This document shows, piece after piece, positions 1 to 13,110 of a stretch of DNA of 64,000 bases. Made by a program: the position numbers and the translations under genes. Every line of letters begins with the position of its first letter. The stretch's first letter is position 1. A model generated the notes under the pieces. It was given only the letters and a program-made list of their open reading frames with translations. It did no database searches and was not told the DNA's origin. The stretch comes from Epinephelus fuscoguttatus. Its lineage: Eukaryota; Chordata; Actinopteri; Perciformes; Serranidae. Location: the NCBI RefSeq assembly GCF_011397635.1, contig NC_064759.1, positions 17,074,428 to 17,138,427 on the forward strand, given 5' to 3'.

Positions 1-161
1 AAAATGTAGGGAGGAAATGGATCGGCATCAAAAAGAATATCACGGATAGTAATTTTAGTAGCTCAAGGAAAAAAAGGACATAAAGCTTGACTCAGTGGCA
101 AGACTTTAAACTGTCTGGGATTTTAATGAACGTGTGATGAATGTGTCTGTTAGTGACTCAC

Positions 162-3100
162 AGATGATGAGGAGGTTTACTGGATCGCTGGTGCTGTTAC
201 TGAAATGATTGAACACGTGACACCTGAATGGTCCCTGGTCGTAGCGGGTCATGTTAACTATAGTGAGAGTGGAGCCTCCATCAGTGAGCTGAACTCTGTC
301 GCTGGCTGTAACCTCAGAGCTGCCGTTCAGCCAGAGTAAAGAGGGAGAGGAACCAGAAGCGGAACAGTACAGGCTGACAGAGCTGCTGCTGGACTCCAAA
401 ATTTCTGTCGTGCTGGCATTTACTGTTACATTGGATATTGGTGCTGTGGGAGAAAATATTTTGATTAAGTTTAAGTTTTATTTTTAAGTTTATTTACTTA
501 AAGATTTACTATAAGATTATTTGTTGGTACAAATTTCATGAAAACTGTCCTAACCCTAAAGATGCATGATGAACTGTCTCATTCTTAGGTTATCAAATTC
601 AGACGCTTTGCGAAAATGGTTCAGTCCAACTACCAACCCAAAGTTAAACACAGCACCTTCGAAGGTATATTAGACATTGACAAGTATCTACAAAAAGTGC
701 CAGTTAAAAAGAATATTTCACCTGCGAAGTGTCTATTTGATCATCAATTACTCACTGCGTGTCACCTTGAATTCATGAAAGAAACCTTGTTTATCTTGCA
801 AGCCTCCACGGTGAACAGAATCTGAAAAAGGCAAATGTTTTTCATGGATTGAAGTAAACAGGGACCATATTTAACAACAGCAAACTATATCCAAACATCC
901 CTTTACAAAGACTCACAAAACACATGCAGTATGATCTCATTTATTCAGTGTGGTCTCATTTATCCAGTCGTATGCTCAGTACTTCCTTAACACATGCATG
1001 TTTGCTAAAATGCTTCAATATGAAACACTTCTGTCTATGAGTAAGGCATCCTGAGAGTGCCTATGAGCTCTGTTTAAACAGAGTTTTAACATGTGCCCAG
1101 TCACAGTATTTGGCTGTGCCTGAGACTGTTTTATAATTTAACGTTTTAGCGAAAATGCATGTGTTTAGGATATACTTAGCATACAACTGGATAAATGAGA
1201 CTTGGATTATACTGCACAGGTTGTGTGAGAGTTGGTAATCGTATGTCTTGATATAGTTTCGCTGTTGGTACATGTGGACCCTGATTACCTTAATTCATGA
1301 AGAATATTTGCCTTTTTTTGATTCTCCATTCACTATTAAGACATGGGAGAAAAACAATTTTTTTTTATGAATTTAATGTAACACACAGTTGGTAATTGAT
1401 ATACAAATGGTCATTTTGTGAGGTATTCCTTTAAAACATTTTGCTCATATTTTGAAGATAAAGTCATCAACCAATATTTTCTTGTGATTACTTGCATTCC
1501 AATGTTTGAAAGGTAAAAAGTAGTAGATAAAAGAGGCTAACGATCTTTCCAATGACTGCAACTGTCGTTGTCAATGTAAAGATTAATCACATTACTGTAA
1601 TGTATTACTGCCAACACTGGTGGTAAAGCAGTGTTAAATCCACTGTTTAAATTCTCAAAGAGCTTAAATGTGCAAGGCTAAGTTGTGGGTTAAAAAAGAA
1701 AGTGATGCACAGGACATCTAGAATTTGATTTTACATCTAGATATTTTATCAAAAAACATGATGTCGTATTTGTCAAGCATCATAAATGTTACGTTATTTA
1801 AAGAAGTGTAGGTCCATTCAGATAGTACATAAGGATTTAATATCCTACAATGTGGGCAAAAAAGGTTTGCTAACTTAAAGTAGCCTAATTTAAGTAATAA
1901 TATGAGGGGAAATCTGTACTAAACATACTGTACACACCAAATCCAAATGCCTGTAGTTGACAATAAAATGCCAACTTACTGAATATGTAACTACCATGTA
2001 AACCTGTTTATTTCTACTTACCCAGCACAGTTATAGCTGCAGGTGGAGATATTTGATATCTTAGAGTTTTGTTGTTAAAGGCCTGACAGCTGTAGTTCCC
2101 TCTGTCATTCATCTGAATGTTCATCAGTCTGAGCTCTGGTCCAGTATTAGACAGCAGGTCTGCATTCAGAAACCACTGAAACAAGGCAGGAGGTCTGGAG
2201 ACAGCTGAGCAGGTCAGGATGATGTCTGACCCTTCTGTATAGTATTCTTGTGATGGAGACAGCTTCAAATTTATGTTTTCTGGGCCGTCTGCATTGTGTG
2301 GCACATGGGAAATGAATAAAAAAATGAATGAATCACCAAAAACAAAGCAACAGGGATCAAGCTGCAAATTTGCAGTGTGAAAATGTTAAGCGCTGAGATT
2401 TGCAAGAACATGCAATAACTTTGCATTAACATTAGTAACTCACAGCTGATGGAGAGGTTTACTGGATCACTGGTGCCATTACTGACAGGATTGGACACTT
2501 GACACCTGAATGGTCCCTGGTCATAGCGGGTCACACTGACAATTGTAAGAGTGGCACCTCCATCAGTGAGCTGAACTCTGTCACTGGCTGTAACCTCAGA
2601 GCTGCCGTTCAGCCAGAGGAAAGAGGGAGAGGAACCAGAGGAGGAGCAGGACAGACGGACAGAGCTGCTGAGCTCCACCAAGTCTGTGCTGCTGGGAGTT
2701 ACAACCACATTGGAGACTGGTGCTGTTGGTTGAAATGAACAATGCAGTTATTAGAAGTCATAAAAAAGGGTAAAAGACATTACACATATCAATTGCTGTG
2801 GATTTTCTACCCTGCTTCTGTGGCAGCATAACTCCTAAAAACATTGTGTAACATAACCCTGACACTAAACATGATGGACAGTTGTGAATTGGTACTGATG
2901 TCACTCCCTGTATGTCAATTAAAGTGAGATTTTATTGAACTGATAACGCTATTGCTTAAGAAAAGGGCTGCAGAAAAGATATGGCGTGGGTCAAAGTCCT
3001 AATTTTAGGAATAGCTGTGAAAAGATTTAGTTTCTCCAATAATTGATATTGAACATCAGTGGAAACATTTTTAATTGTCAACCTGGGCTATCATGATATA

Positions 3101-4050
3101 TGAGAAGTCACATTCTTTGACTTAAGGTGTGTTTTATACAGTTAAAATGGATGAAAATGATTCCTCTTAAAGGAACAAAATCTTCGTCAACATACCGAGT
3201 ATGAGCAGCGTGCAAATTCCTTTCTGCTGTGCTCCGCCATTTGGTATGATCATGACTGTGTATTCTCCATTGTCACTAAGAGTCAGATTCCTGAGCTCCA
3301 GAGATCCAGTAGGTCTGAAGAGGGTGACCCTGTTTGCATACGCTGGCTCAATTATGTCTGTGCTGCTCGAGGTTAGTATACTAGAATGAGCACCGTGGAT
3401 ATCGGAAAAACTCCACACTACTATTAGAAACGGAGTAGCTGGTGGAGTCACTGTTGTGGTGAACGTCACCGTCTCTCCAACAGCTGCAATGAGATTGTCT
3501 GGTAGCACACCAGCTCCATGGCTCAAACCTGGAGGAGACAGTTACATGATGGGAATAAATGTTACTGAGACTTCGATGACAATGCACCGTGGATCACTGG
3601 GATATATACACCAAAGCACTGCTGATACAAGACTGTTATTTGTTTAAAAGCAAGTTGTTAGGTCTTTAAAAGCTTATTTTTGTAATCTAGAGTATCTGAA
3701 GTGATGAGAATGAAATGAAATGACTGAGAATCATACTCTGATAGCATTGAAAGAATTTGGTCTTTATAGTTTGTTAGATCAAACTGTGACCTGCGGTGAC
3801 AGAAGCTTTGATGCTACACTTTTTAACATATGAAATTGTAATAATAAACCTTGGGTCGAGTTTGACCCATTTTAAACCTAAAATCAGGTCAAGTTTAAGG
3901 GTTAAATTACATTGAGGGCTAAATTTAATCCAGATGACCTTAATAATCATGACCTGATGGAAGAGTTGGATGTTAAAGTGGTTTTAAAAGTCTTTATTTC
4001 TCACCTGAGATGGTTCCCAGGATTATCACCAGTATCACAGATGTTTTCAT
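162..4050 (-). CDS. Gene A: CEACAM-like Ig receptor, 5' part only (runs off left edge)
   Basis: Five minus-strand exons chain in one phase: 4005-4050 (ATG at 4050, signal peptide starting [12 protein letters not shown]), 3196-3528 (V-like N domain, GAGVLPDNL...), 2444-2722 (C2-like domain, cysteines in RLSC and FRC), 2022-2288 (C2-like domain, LTC and YSC), 162-443 (second copy of the 2444-type domain). Each has AG before and GT after on the minus strand, and each Ig exon length is a multiple of three. The V-like domain lacks the usual B- and F-strand cysteines, as in CEACAM N domains. Where domains 2 and 3 join, the split codon gives the linker SISYGP. The exon expected next would lie left of base 1, so membrane anchor and tail are unknown. 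Likely a cell-surface adhesion or recognition receptor of leukocyte or epithelial cells (inferred from family). Closest relatives in the window are genes C, E and F. Confidence 0.85.
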
Positions 4051-7000
4051 ATCTCCTGCAGTCTCCAGGCGCGTAGAAAGTGTTTTCACAGAGGAGGTGC
4101 TGTGAGTACAGTATCTGTGTTTGAGGGGAGGGGCAATGGACTCCTTCACCTATTACAACCTTTACATCTTTTGTGGTGCCTCATCCAAAACCAATAAGCG
4201 AGAGCCATGCAATTAATGTAAGTTGGTGTGGGTGCTATTCGTGTTCTTATCTGATTTGTTATAAATCAGATCCATAAACAAACTCGGGTACACTCATATC
4301 AACCAACAGCAAATTTCTGATAGGAGTCCAGGACATAGTGGTAATTGTTGTTGAACAAATAGTCCAGTACAATTTCAAAGGTGTTAATGTGCACTATTTA
4401 AGTCTACACACTGTCAGTGTTTTTTTTTTTAAATTTTTTTTTTTAAAATTTTTTTATTAATATTTTTTATTTGGAAATGCAAACAATTACAAAATACAGT
4501 AAGTATATACTTGGAATGATATTTTCATGTTTCCTTTTCTTCCACTCCAAACGAACAACCCACCCACCCTAACCTGGAGAGCACCCATCTAGAGAAGCAC
4601 AAAAAAATAGAGTATATGTATACAGACAAGCAAATAAGTACATGTGCCCACACACAGTACATTCACATACATAAACATACACAGACACATGAGAGGCCAC
4701 GATTAGCCACGCACACCGCCACCATGCTCATGCTTATTCACTATCTGCTCATACAAGCCTGCAAAATAAATACACTTTACCAGTTCTATTAGTGAAACTG
4801 TGCATAGACCTACTGTGTTCTATATGATTAAATATCTTGGATTGGGAAATTTTATTACAGGACATTAGGCAAAGTTTTGAGTTAACTGAAATGTGTCAGA
4901 ACTATTTCCAGTTTGAGTGACAAAGAATTTGTGACTTTTAATGAGATCAAGCCAAGACACTTTAATAAATAAATAAATACACTTTACCAGTTCTATTAGT
5001 GAAACTGTGCATAGACCTACTGTGTTCTATATGATTAAATATCTTGGATTGGGAAATTTTATTACAGGACATTAGGCAAAGACAGGCATTTAATTCTGAT
5101 AAGACATGCAGAGGAATGGCAACGTGAGATAATACACATTGTTTAGCTGTAAAAACAACAACTGTATATGATGTACTCATAAAAAGTCAATGTAAACATT
5201 GTTGGATTATTTTTCACCAATAAATCCCTCATTAGTAAAACCTAGTTCCAATGTAAAAGAAAATTAGTTCAATTGTTGTTATCTACTTGTAGTTACATGT
5301 ATTGATTCAATCATGTCTATACAGATTTACCATGATTGAATATTTTATATTGACAGCACAGTGGTGGCACAATGACATTTTCTCATGCAGTCAAACTTTT
5401 ACTCCCTCAGTATGTTGCAGCCTGAACAGTATGTCACACTGATATGATGAGATTATCACAGTGCAATCAGTGATAATAAGTAATAACACCACCCGCTGTA
5501 CACAAAGTACTGTGGCTATGGGAATTATTAGATGTTTAAGTAGTTAATTTATCATTGACGGTGACAACTTTAATGGTGTCACCTGCAGAAAATGAGTCAT
5601 CCCTCTAATTTCAGGAGATTTTCAGCAAATTGTGCTGTTGTTGTTATTATTTATGATTTAAACACACCCGAGAAATTATTTCTCAAGAATGTGCAACACA
5701 CAAATACGATATACACAGTTTCAGGTATGTTTTCATATCAACAGGTGTGCTGACTGGACTGTATAAGCATAATAAAGTAAGCAATATGAATTTTCATTTG
5801 AGAATATTTTATACACTGGGAATCACCTGTGTGGTGAAAATTTTGTCTCCTCCTTACAGACACAGGTTGCTCCCTCAGTACAACTCTTATTACTCACCTG
5901 TGAAGTACATTAGCTCATCATCTAATCAGCTTGTCCACTTTTAGGAAAATCACAGACTTTGGCCTTGTGCCATGGCTGGTCAGGGTCATGATGTAGTGCG
6001 TTTGGGTGGTGCTTGAAGGTACATCCTGCTGCTCATGAACTCATGTCGACTTTGATAAAAGGTTTTAATAAAACTTTATAATAGCTATAATTTGATAAGA
6101 AGTCAATAGTCAGTGATATTAAGATATGTCCCAATTCAAGCTACACAGTCATCAAAAGCACTTTGGCCCAGACTAAAATGTTCCACCACAGATCTTCATT
6201 GTCGCAAGAAGCTGAAACCTACAGACTTTGGTGAGCCACTGTATATAAAAAAAAAATGCTATATATGCTAAGCAATCATGTACTGCTGTCTGAAATAGTC
6301 ACAGGCAAATGTATTCATAATCAGAAATGAACTCAACAAATTGCCATTATATTACTACTGGTTCTAGTATTACGATGTACTGCAGCTCTGTGTGTGGTTT
6401 GTCTAAGTGGTGTTGCAGGACCCCAGCAGAAGCAGTTGCTGTACTCCAGTAGGCACAGTTAATGTCAGATACTGTACCTTCTCTCTGTCTCATGACTGTC
6501 AAAATATATAAAAGGGAAAAAGTAGAATGTAATATATGTGAGTGTTATGTAGGCTTTATTACTGTTGACTGTTGTAGTTTTTGTTCAAGTGTTAGTATGT
6601 CATAAAAATGCCATAAAAAAATTATAGATTAGTTTATCACGTAGTCATAGTCTGTGCACTTTTCCTGTGTGTATATATATTAATCATACTCTGGCTCCCT
6701 AAAATGGCACTAAGTCATCAAAACTTTAACAACCCCCGACTGAAGATTTTCCTTTTAAAATCCTCCAAAATTGTTTGTTTAGCTGTTAAGTTTCTAAAAT
6801 TTTCTCCTGGGGGGGAATTCACACAGACGCCCCTCAAGGGTTGGGTCAGTTAAAGGATGACATAAATATTTTTCAACCTGGACCCTATTTCCCCGTGTAA
6901 ATTGGTCAAAGAGACTGATGTTAACAACAGTTTTTGAAATTGGTCCAGTATTGAGTGAGTCGGCAGCAGACGGCAGCCATGCAACAGGCTGTAATGGAAG

Positions 7001-7074
7001 CACATGGGGCAACTGAACACCTTCACTGCATGTCTGTCAAAAGTGGTTACTTTTGCCACAAAGCAGCTCATTCT
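4051..7074. other. Intergenic, no gene seen
   Basis: Upstream of gene A. It holds a T/A-rich stretch near 4420-4470, a partial tandem duplication (4765-4874 and 4972-5081) and otherwise unremarkable AT-rich DNA. The short open frames are scattered on both strands, lack domain signatures and are not flanked by splice sites. The TAATAAAACTTTAT block at about 6066 recurs at 9126, suggesting dispersed repeat material. Confidence 0.5.
4765..5081 (+). repeat. Partial tandem duplication, ~110 bp copies 207 bp apart
   Basis: The stretch 4765-4874 (starting AAATAAATACACTTTACC and ending AGGCAAAG) recurs at 4972-5081 with no difference visible by eye. The 97 bp between copies is not repeated. Identity this high suggests a recent duplication or template-switch event. 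No coding content. Confidence 0.8.
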
Positions 7075-7763
7075 GTAGTCCCATTTTCACCAAAAACTTT
7101 CGGTATGGTACCTTCAGAACCAAAAGTAACCCTTCAGACATGGTACCTAGCCCCTAGGTCTGCTAGCATTTCCACCGCAAACAGTACTCTTTCATGTGGG
7201 TGGGGGTTGTTGTCACTCACTGCTCCATCCAGTACTCACTGTATTTCCTCCCCTATCAGTCTGCACCTCATTTACCATCCACAGAATGAGGCTGCACGCT
7301 GACAAGAACAAAATAAGACAAAATAAAACAGGCTGCAGTGAGAGTCTCTCTTGATGGGACATTTAAAAGTAGCAGGTTTGTGCATTTAGTCCTTCCCAGA
7401 CAAGCTCCGGGGCTTTAGTGTTGCAGGAGCCCACAGGAATGATGCTCTGCGACACTTTCATTTCTCCAAGTGAGGATTAGAATATATGCAGTTCACATTA
7501 TCCCGTCAAAACTGATATAAACGCTTTACAATCCATTCATTACTAAAAGTGTATGTCAATTAAGAGAAACAATAAAAGCTAATGGAATTTAAAGTTGATC
7601 AAAGTGAAATTGAAGGTGTGTTGATTGATTTGCGTCATCAACTGATGTATTGAGTTACATTGCCATTACATTATAGTTAATGTTCCACCTTAGAAGTCAC
7701 TGGCAGTTGGCCCAGTGTATTAAGTTATTTTATAAAGTTATTTTATAAATAAAACTCTCCACA

Positions 7764-8615
7764 CAGGGATCGATAGTGCAAGCGTTTTACTCGCATTTGC
7801 GACTAAAAATAGGTGTGTGTGAACTGTAAAAAATATTTAGGGGCACATGTGCGCATAAAAAAATCAGCCGAAGCAGCCTATATTTTTGTCAATAAAAAAA
7901 TATGATAATCTAACCGCAAATGTTGGAGGAACTCCAGCCGCCTTCCCTCTTCCCCGTATGACACGGTTATGGACGGTTTTTCAAGCCACTGTCGGCACGA
8001 TGAATATAAGTCCCACTGTCGGCAGTGTGGAAATAGGTCAAAGTGTGGAGGAGACGGATGGTTAAGCGGCGGACCTACGGGGAAGCCTGCTCCGTTCTCC
8101 CTGCAGTTAGGGACCATTCTCCACGGTCAGGCTGTCGGCTGGGTGGGAATAAGTCAAAGTGTGGCGGAGAAGAGGGACCGGGAAAAGCAGCAGACCTCCG
8201 GGGAAGCCTGCTCCATTCTCCCCACAGTTAAGGACCGTTCGCCACGGTACCACTGCTGGGCAGGGTGGAAATAAGTCCTGCAGAGTTTCAGAGGACCTGG
8301 AGAATGTTTAGGATAGTAATAACATTATATAAGATAATCATATTGCAAAGATAATATATGTAAGATAATAACATTAAAGACAAAATGAAATTGCAATACT
8401 TTTTCAAAACTTGATGATTTTACCTTCCTGTACATTTTGTATACAAATTCATTCAATAATTTTGCTTGTAAATGTCTATTTGCATCACGTTTATTACGGA
8501 AAACACATTATTTGATCAATTTACATTGTGCCCCTAAAGCTCTTTGTGCGCTCCTTACTTTTTCAACTTAGGAGCACATGTGCTCCTTGGGGAAAAAAGT
8601 TAGCGTCAAGCCCTG
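7764..8615. mobile_element. Candidate non-autonomous hAT-like element
   Basis: Ends are CAGGGATCGATAGTGC on the left and the complement of CAGGGCTTGACGCTAAC on the right. CAGGG termini are typical of hAT-type elements. Both flanks show CCACA, shorter than the 8-bp duplication usual for hAT, so the assignment is uncertain. The left end shares about 24 bp (ACTCGCATTTGCGACTAAAA...) with the interior of the element at 27229-27774. It carries the minisatellite at 7968-8280. Confidence 0.45.
7968..8280 (+). repeat. Degenerate ~115-120 bp minisatellite, about 2.5 units
   Basis: Two nearly full units (about 8020-8131 and 8132-8252) share GTGGRAATARGTCAAAGTG, GGGGAAGCCTGCTCC and CTCC..CACGGT. Partial units flank them at 7968-8018 and 8253-8280. 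Open frames across this region are products of the repeat and have no domain signature. Confidence 0.65.
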
Positions 8616-8900
8616 CCACAGTATGAACAGTGGTTACATGATCCTCAAAACCAGCCACAACTCAGCCCTGAGCAGAGTGACCGTCCGCTTTTGACCAATC
8701 AACGGATTGCAGTGTTCACAGCTCCACCTTTTAGTACCAGATCTGTGTGCTAGGTACCCCAACAGAGGGGTGACCAAAAATTGGTACGGTAGAGAATGGT
8801 TTCATTGGTACCATCCACAACTTTTCACAATGGAAACAGAAAAAAAGCGTACTGAACTGAACTGAACCATACTGTACTGCTGGGCAGAAACAGGGCACAA

Positions 8901-9680
8901 GGTAACAAAAACACAACAGTTCTTAGTTTCAGGTGATTCTTAACAAATGGAAACATAGATATTAATATATTTAATTTCAGCATATATATCCCCCTAAATC
9001 CTATACACTGAATCTCTAAGGGTTCATGGCAGCAGCGCGTAGGTGCACCCTTGTGGAAAAAAAAATGGAACAAATGGAGAGTACATGGTGTCCATTAATA
9101 CACAACAGAATCTGATAACGAGTTTTAATAAAACTTTATTGTAGTGGCAGTTTAGTAGGACTTTATCAGGCATCAGTGTTACAGCATTAAACACTTTATC
9201 ATAGTTTGAAGGCTGCATGACACAAGAACAAAATATATTAAGTAGGTCTGTTATACAACACCTGAAATGTTAGTAGTGTCAAGATTGTTTTATTATAGCA
9301 GTCATGAGACCACAGCTGCAGTGGGGACAGATTGTACTTTGCTCTCTTAAGTGAGAGGTGCTATTACAGCAATATTAATGATACTTTTAGATGACTTAAT
9401 ATACAGTTGAAAGGAGAAATGAGACAGCAGCAAGTCATTTAACACAATAATGAATGTCAAAGATGTATATGACTGAAGAACATTATAAATAAATTGCATG
9501 GACAAAAGCAAATGTGAAGGACCTCTAGTTTGTCATTTTATCATTTATCGTTTACACCTTCATTTTATGTGAACATAAAATTTAAAGAGACACAGCAGTA
9601 CTGTTTAACACAGAAAAATCATTTAAAGTAAACACATTAATACACATTTAAAAACCATTTCCATGGACAAAAAGCAGTCT
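8901..9680. other. Downstream flank of gene B, no gene seen
   Basis: Probably contains the gene B 3' UTR. Minus-strand AATAAA hexamers lie at 9286-9291 and 9135-9140. Neither can be assigned as the real polyadenylation signal from sequence alone. Confidence 0.4.
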
Positions 9681-11100
9681 TTAGACCGATTTGAGTGCCA
9701 CCGCGGTCAGGACAGTGCAAACCATCATGGACATAGAACCACTGATGGGAGTAGAGGAGTCTGGATCAGAAGAAAAAAACATTACTCTGTCTTTTTCGTT
9801 TGCAATCACACATCAGAATTAACAAGTTAGAGAGTTATGAAAGAGAGCTTAAATACCACGCAGGTTGTGGAACACAGAGGCTTCCTGGCCAGTGGTAGGG
9901 TTACGGGCGATGCAGGTGTACCTCCCCAGGTGACTTGGTGCTAACTCATAGATGTAGTGTACGGGCCCATGCATCATCATGTGTTTGAACTTCCAGAAGA
10001 AAGTTGCCTTTGGTAGGGAGTCAGCAGAGCAGCTAAGAAAGACGGACTCTTCAAGTTCTGCTCCTATTGGCGTCTGAACAATTACTGGTCTGTCAGGTCC
10101 ATCTGAATAGAAAAGGAAAAATATAATGAGCTTTAGCAGTTAAAAGCTAATACTCAAAATATATAAAGCATCATATCACAGTACAATTGAAAGTACTTAC
10201 AATAGACTAGAAGTCTGCATCTGGCGGTATCGAAGCTGATGTCATTGCTGACATTACACAGAAACTCTCCGGTGTCTATCCTGTTCACGGGGCTGATGGA
10301 CAACACTCTGTTCCCATCGTGAAAGCTGAATCTTCCTCCAGCAGCCAGAGGTTGGCCGTCCTTCATCCACACTCTAGACGTGAAGCCGTCAGAATTGCAG
10401 GTTAGGTTCAGGGAGGTTATACCTTCTACTACGTTCTCTGTCGGGCAGGCCATGGTGGGTTTTGACACTTTGGCTGTGCACAAAAAAAGAAAAGACAGAT
10501 GATAAGAGAAGTTAATATCGACATGTTTCAGATTTTTCCATACCAAAATTTGTTGATACTACACAAGCATTATTTTAACTCCTTCCTAACATTAAAAAAA
10601 GCAGCAGATTAATTAAAGTCTTACTTACTCAGCACTTCCAGCTTAGCAGTTCCTTGAATCTGTCCGGCTCCATATGGGATGATGATTAACTCGTATTCTC
10701 CGCTGTCTTTTTCAGTCAGGTTTCTAAGCACCAGAGATCCAGTAGATTTATCCAGGGTGATCCTGTTCTCATAGCCTGCTCCCACTACATCTGCACTGGT
10801 TGATGTTATTATATTGGTGGTACCATTGAAGCTCCAGGTCAATGCCAGAAATGGTTGCGCTGTTGGTTTCACGGTTGTTGTGAAGGTCACACTCTCTCCT
10901 TTTACTCCACTAAGTAGATCGACGGGGAGCACTCCAGCTCCATAGGAAAGACTTGCTGAAATGTGAACATAGTGAGCCAACAGTTCACAACCTGTAGTTG
11001 TCTAGAAGAGGAATTTAAAAAAAAAAAACCCAACATGAATATATTTCTTACCTGAGGAGAGGAATACAAGTATGGCTGTTGTGAGAAACGTGTAGTTCAT
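9681..11100 (-). CDS. Gene B: CEACAM-like Ig protein with probable GPI anchor, complete (324 aa)
   Basis: Five minus-strand exons join in frame: 11052-11100 (ATG; signal peptide MNYTFLTTAILVFLSS), 10629-10955 (V-like N domain, SYGAGVLPVDL..., no B/F cysteine pair), 10201-10473 (Ig domain, cysteines in NLTC and FLC), 9857-10102 (short Ig domain of about 82 residues, cysteines in LSC and YTC), 9681-9760 (tail, stop TAA at 9681). The exon sum is 975 nt, exactly 325 codons. The last exon gives about 26 residues: DSSTPISGS, then a hydrophobic run with no basic cytoplasmic tail. That pattern fits a GPI-attachment signal rather than a membrane-spanning receptor. It is shorter than genes C and E and lacks their repeated 279/267-nt domain pairs. 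Expected on the cell surface; ligand and role unknown. GPI attachment is inferred and was not scored by a predictor. Confidence 0.85.
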
Positions 11101-12170
11101 GGTGGATTACTCAGTTTGGTCCTCTTCTAACGTTATCTGAGCCTGAGTTTGAGCAACAGCGGAATAAGTGTCCCTAGATTACCTGCAATAAATGAACCGT
11201 GTCATCAAGATGTCCACAGGCTTGGCACACTTAATTATTAATTAACCCTTTGTTGTTGTGGCTCTCCAAACTTGCATAACAAGCTAATAAAAAGCAACTG
11301 CATGTTCTCAGCCCCAGAAATTATGATCATTATTAATTGTTACCCCAGAGTTAGTTTACTAACTTGAACATGTCAGATCTTTTCAGAGTAAGAGTCTACA
11401 GCCGTGCTGCTGCAGTAACTGTTAACATACAATATATAACATATGATTATAAACTTTATTCAGCAATGTTTTAAACAAAGTTACTAAATACTTTTCATGG
11501 TTCAACCAGGATAGAAAGTTTTCAGAAGTGAGAAAAAAATTAGGCAATTCAAAATTAAACAGAAATTAACCAGAGTTGCAGTTTGGTCACAGTTGTAAAC
11601 ATGTTCTTTACACTATGAAACGGTCGCAGTTCTGCTTCAGTGCTACCTGATGAGGTTCAAGCAACAAGAGTATGTAGTTAGATTCAGGAAAAACATCATG
11701 GTTTGGCATTAAATAAGTATGTCATGAGACATACGACACACCACATATGTCACTAGGGTAGCATGCTGCACATACTAGCATACTAGTCTACGTTATTAGC
11801 AATAGAAGTCAGCTGTGACTTTGGGATGCAAATACTGGTGTCTAGGGTAAAAGTCCGGTGTTTATCCAGCACACATCCACCCCCTCCCATCCACCATTTA
11901 GGGGCTTCCTGGATATTTGTACAATATTGCACAGACTTTGTCGCTTTTTATGCCACGTGATGTCGCTTCCTCCTCTCCTCATGTAATGATTGTTTTGGCC
12001 ACTAGAGGGCACTACCCCCCTTGAAAGGTCTCCTTAATGAGTCATGTTAAGAGGATAATAAACTGGGGAACATTGGACCTTGGGAACAAAGTCATGCCCT
12101 CGAGGAAAAGTTAAGGGATCAACAAAGTTATCAGAATTTATCCTGAGGGGACAGATATGTATGTACCAAA
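11101..12170. other. Intergenic, upstream of gene B
   Basis: No exon with Ig signatures and no recognisable RNA gene. This is the presumed promoter side of gene B, but no core element is clear enough to call. Confidence 0.4.
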
Positions 12171-13076
12171 TTAGGCCGTAAGGTGAACACAGTTATCGTT
12201 TCATCTCGTTCCGACATCTGGGAACTACACGATCTTTACTTCATAAAAAAGATCGATACATGTTCAGCTAATCAGCGGGAGTTCGTAGCTCATAACCCCG
12301 CAAGAGTCCTGTGATCGGGGTCGTAATTCGGCACTTGTTCCGCCTAAGCGTAATGATCAGTTCCACTTGAGCATAATGAGATTTGGTACGCGAGTGGTGG
12401 CACGGCCGTCATGTGATTGCGCTACACCAATAAGGTACCCGCATTTTGTGTCGCCATGGTTTCATTCAGCAGAGGAAAACAGACCCGGAAGTCCTCAAAA
12501 GTGAGCAGAAATGAGCTGAAACAGCGCTATTCACATCGCCGTGTCCATGAAACACGATGAGACAAATAGACAATAAGGTGAACCAAGCAAAAATGTCTTA
12601 AAACACATTTGATTCAATACCTGGGCATAACCGACGTATTATTACACAGACAACATAGCTGTCCAGTACGGAATACTAGAACGGCCATTTTTTTTGTGCA
12701 TTGTTATCTCGTAATAATGACTTATTATTTCGCTATCTCGATATAACAAAGATTGTTTTCCTGTGATAATTGTCAAGTCTGATGATTGCGCACTGGTTAA
12801 TGTGATCGTCTTGATTTCAGCCTACAAGAGTTGCCATGGTCCTGCTATATGCCTCCTGCTGTTATCATTAGTCACACTTCTACTGTTATTATATACATAT
12901 GATTATTGTCACATACCGTATATTTCCAAATAGTCGCCCGGTGGCATATAGCCACGGACGGACGGACGGACGGACAGACAGCCGTAAAAGCGCACGCAAT
13001 TCTGTGTCGTCTCACCGCGGATGCTGTGATTTGATGGCCCGGTACTCATTGTAGCCCACTCTTATAAGACCCAATG

Positions 13077-13110
<34 letters not shown>

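Larger units (their letters stand above)
7075..8900. mobile_element. Candidate old DNA-transposon-like repeat, interrupted
   Basis: The left part (about 7075-7260) and the right part (about 8620-8900, read as reverse complement) share the same theme: a segment like TTTCCATTG or CCATTTTCACC, then GGTACC-rich sequence, then GGGGTACCTAGC or CATGGTACCTAGCC, then CTG. This looks like a worn inverted-repeat pair around inserted DNA. The exact ends and target duplication could not be fixed, so the call is tentative. Confidence 0.3.

Noticed and set aside
616..825. 69-codon frame in the first gene A intron
   Set aside because: Opposite strand to the gene, no domain signature, not preserved in the paralogous introns.
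7878..8274. Overlapping frames of 60-100 codons on both strands
   Set aside because: Produced by the GC-richer minisatellite; no domain, no splice context.
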